Origin: Polyangiaceae bacterium
Lineage (GTDB): Bacteria; Myxococcota_A; Polyangia; Polyangiales; Polyangiaceae
NCBI GenBank assembly: GCA_022842465.1
Contig: JALHPN010000004.1
Location: forward strand, 1 to 64,000
Direction of reading: 5' to 3'
Length of the DNA stretch: 64,000 nucleotides
Position numbers and translations under genes: made by a program. Below are positions 62,139 to 64,000 of the stretch, piece after piece (position 1 is the stretch's first letter; each line of letters begins with the position of its first letter). The notes under the pieces are model-generated. The model did no database searches and had not been told where the DNA came from. It worked only from the letters and a program-made list of their open reading frames with translations.

Positions 62139-64000
62139 CGGTCCCGACGCTCGAGGAGCTTCGAACGTTCCTCCACCTGGGCGCCCGTGGAGAGAAGGAC
62201 GGCGTTCCGACCGGCGACGTGGAGCGGCAGGAGCAGACGGTTCTCCGCGCGCTGGAGGTGCTCGAGGACCGCCCCGGTGTGGTCCTCGCGGACGAGGTCG
62301 GCATGGGCAAGACCTTCGAGGCGCTCGGGGTCCTGGCTGCTTTTCGCCACGCAAATGCGAAGGCGCGCGTGGTCATCCTTACGCCGGGACCGGACCTGAA
62401 CCGGAAGTGGCTGAGCGAGCTGCGACGGTTCGGTGAGGGAGACGCGTGCGTCTACGACTTCAGCGGAACGTACGGTGGTGGCAAGAGCATCCGCGATCTC
62501 GTGGAGGTGCTCGAGCGGCACTCCGTCGCGGTCGCCCCGATCACGGCTTTCGACGCCGTGCGCGGGCTCAGCGATCGCTCCTACCTCCTGAGCCTCTTCT
62601 TCGACTGGAAGGGGATGCACGGCAACGCCGCGAACGGCGCCATCGATCGCCTCGCGAGAGCAGGGCGCAGAATCAGCCGAGTCGACGTCCGCACCGAGCA
62701 GTTCCTCGACACGTTCTCTTTCGGACGGATCGAGCGACACTTGGACTCGGCCTTCCGGGGCGGGCGGGCGCACGCCAAGGACGCGCTCGATCGCCTTTAC
62801 AACGAGATGGGTCAGGGACTCTTCGACCACCCCGAGCTCGTGAAGCGAGGGCTCGAGGTGGCGAAGTTCCGGCTCGTGCGCGCGCTCCTACCGGACATCG
62901 ATCTGCTCATCGTCGACGAGGCTCACAAGCTAAAGAATGCGGACGGTGTGCGCGTTCAGGGCGTGCTGACGGCGTTTCGGCGGAAGTTCGCCAAGGCGCT
63001 GTTCTTGACGGCCACGCCATTCCAGCTCGACGTGGGCGAGCTTCGTCAGGTCTTCCGCCTCTTCGAGCACGCGAAGACGGCCCCCCCGAGCCTGGCCGAG
63101 GAGGCCGAGTGCCTGATCGCCGACGTGCGCGACTACCAACTCGCGTGCGATGGCCTGATGGATGCTTGGTCGATGCTCGACGCCGCAGGGGCGGCCGAGT
63201 TCCGGCGTCACTACGAGGCGCACCCCGATCTCTCGAAACCGCTCGAAGACCCGGAGTTGGAGGCTGTCGCGAAGCGCATTCGAGAGGTGCGGCGGCGAAA
63301 GGACGAGCGCATCGAGCCCGCGTTTCGGACGTGGATGATCCGGAGCCTCCGCGAGGAAAAGCGCGTCTACCGAAAGCACGATAAGCGCGAGATCGTGCCG
63401 CGCGGGGCCTCGGCGATCCCGTTCTTGCTGTACGAACGTCTGATCGCGGAGCTCTTTCGCTCGGGTGACGGGACGCACAAGGCCGCCGTCGAAATCAATC
63501 TGGTCTCGTCGTACGGCGCCGCGCGTGAAGGGGCGCTCCTGGCAGATCACACGCGGACGCTCGGGCCGGAGGCACAGGCCTATCGCGACGTTCTCCGAGA
63601 CGTCCTTTCCGCGCCCGACGTTTCGGGGGACGCCGCGGACGAAACGACGGAGCGGCATCCGAAGCTCGAGTGGGTGCTGGAGGATGCGCTCGACGCGGCG
63701 GAGCGCGGAGAGAAGACGCTTGTTTTCTGTGCACGCACGGCGACGATCCGTGAGCTCGGAGCCGAGGCCACCCGGCGCTGGAGGACGCGCCTCCTCCGCC
63801 GCTGGCAGCGTGGCCTTCCCGACGCAACGCTCGCCGATGTCTTCGGAGAGTCGGACGACGACGAGCGGAGCCGAGGTCGTCATGCCCTGCTCCGCGGTCG
63901 CTTCCGCGCGCAGTACATCTTGTACCTCGGCCTGCGCGAGCGTTACCTCCGAACGCTGGTGCCCGCGGCCGCCTTCGCGGAGGACAACCTTGCTGCACTC
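62135..64000 (+). CDS. SNF2-type DNA helicase/ATPase (3' end outside window)
   Basis: The frame opens with GTG at 62135, overlapping the PLD stop, and runs off the right edge. The superfamily 2 ATPase motifs are VVLADEVGMGKT (Walker A), LLIVDEAHKLKN (DEAH box) and LTATPF (motif III), in the spacing of SNF2 enzymes, with an insertion of about 150 residues between motifs Ia and II. The second RecA domain begins after about residue 500 (LVFCARTATIRELG). It is probably the motor of a nuclease-helicase system with the PLD protein. Confidence 0.82.
   Translation, partial: MTVPTLEELRTFLHLGARGEKDGVPTGDVERQEQTVLRALEVLEDRPGVVLADEVGMGKTFEALGVLAAFRHANAKARVVILTPGPDLNRKWLSELRRFGEGDACVYDFSGTYGGGKSIRDLVEVLERHSVAVAPITAFDAVRGLSDRSYLLSLFFDWKGMHGNAANGAIDRLARAGRRISRVDVRTEQFLDTFSFGRIERHLDSAFRGGRAHAKDALDRLYNEMGQGLFDHPELVKRGLEVAKFRLVRALLPDIDLLIVDEAHKLKNADGVRVQGVLTAFRRKFAKALFLTATPFQLDVGELRQVFRLFEHAKTAPPSLAEEAECLIADVRDYQLACDGLMDAWSMLDAAGAAEFRRHYEAHPDLSKPLEDPELEAVAKRIREVRRRKDERIEPAFRTWMIRSLREEKRVYRKHDKREIVPRGASAIPFLLYERLIAELFRSGDGTHKAAVEINLVSSYGAAREGALLADHTRTLGPEAQAYRDVLRDVLSAPDVSGDAADETTERHPKLEWVLEDALDAAERGEKTLVFCARTATIRELGAEATRRWRTRLLRRWQRGLPDATLADVFGESDDDERSRGRHALLRGRFRAQYILYLGLRERYLRTLVPAAAFAEDNLAAL

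Larger units (their letters stand above)
30661..64000. mobile_element. genomic defence island integrated at a tRNA-Ser gene (right end outside window)
   Basis: The left border is the displaced tRNA-Ser 3' half. Its minus-strand polarity means the intact tRNA lies at higher coordinates, beyond the window. Inside are accessory genes of defence type, a truncated tyrosine recombinase and a truncated ParB/RepB protein. The extent and a single-event origin are inference, and the degraded integrase suggests the element is no longer mobile or was rebuilt in several steps. Confidence 0.65.

Noticed and set aside
53803-64000. DISARM, or a Dpd 7-deazapurine system
   Set aside because: No DUF1998 gene, no DISARM methyltransferase and no DpdA/TGT-like gene is visible. 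The helicase-PLD similarity alone is not enough.

Overview
The window is high-GC DNA with dense coding, GTG and TTG starts and many 4-bp ATGA overlaps. The left half carries secreted lipoproteins whose lipobox is followed by Ser/Gly/Asp/Pro-rich linkers, Cys-rich repeat lipoproteins, a Hanks-type Ser/Thr kinase, TPR proteins, vWA lipoproteins and an AgmX/PglI-like protein. This repertoire suggests a myxobacterium, probably of the Polyangia, although no marker gene fixes the taxon. Genus-level placement cannot be made from this sequence.

Region 1 (1-30547) looks like chromosomal backbone. It holds the C-terminal part of a ComEC-like DNA-uptake protein, hpt, a small TPR protein, a lone receiver, an XRE regulator, rarA, an AgmX-like lipoprotein, a large TPR protein and a ten-repeat Cys-rich lipoprotein. 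A tight rpoZ-methyltransferase-YggS run follows, then a histidine phosphatase and a set of lipoproteins, including two paralogous vWA proteins, interspersed with two metallophosphoesterases. Next come a PHB-depolymerase-like lipoprotein and a Ser/Thr kinase, then a CHAT-TPR lipoprotein encoded divergently from a lipoprotein, a sigma-like factor and its overlapping membrane partner. More secreted proteins close the region.

Region 2 (30661 to the right edge) is a defence island. Its left border is the 3' half of a tRNA-Ser(UGA) gene on the minus strand, running from the anticodon loop to the acceptor end with no matching 5' half. That is the displaced att fragment expected from tyrosine-recombinase integration, and its polarity places the island to the right. 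Just inside are a 185-aa unknown and a DUF3800 protein (divergent), then a minus-strand three-gene cassette with two PD-(D/E)XK nucleases. After these come a truncated tyrosine recombinase and a truncated RepB-type ParB.

From 36052 to the right edge every gene is on the plus strand and nearly contiguous. A 243-aa unknown leads a type 2 BREX (Pgl) system: pglW, pglX, an AlbA_2/winged-helix gene, pglY, pglZ, brxD and brxHI. The brxHI product carries an apparent C-terminal RNase D-like exonuclease. Immediately after it, with overlapping starts, lies a further set: a 45-aa ORF, a 640-aa protein with a C-terminal PD-ExK-like signature, a 451-aa unknown, a two-HKD phospholipase D-like protein and an SNF2-type helicase cut by the window edge. 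The overlaps suggest this set is co-expressed with BREX. It is the best candidate here for an undescribed defence module. The one sizeable gap in the run (46206-46302) holds a perfect 18-bp palindrome plus direct half-sites, a plausible operator for the AlbA_2/winged-helix protein encoded just upstream.
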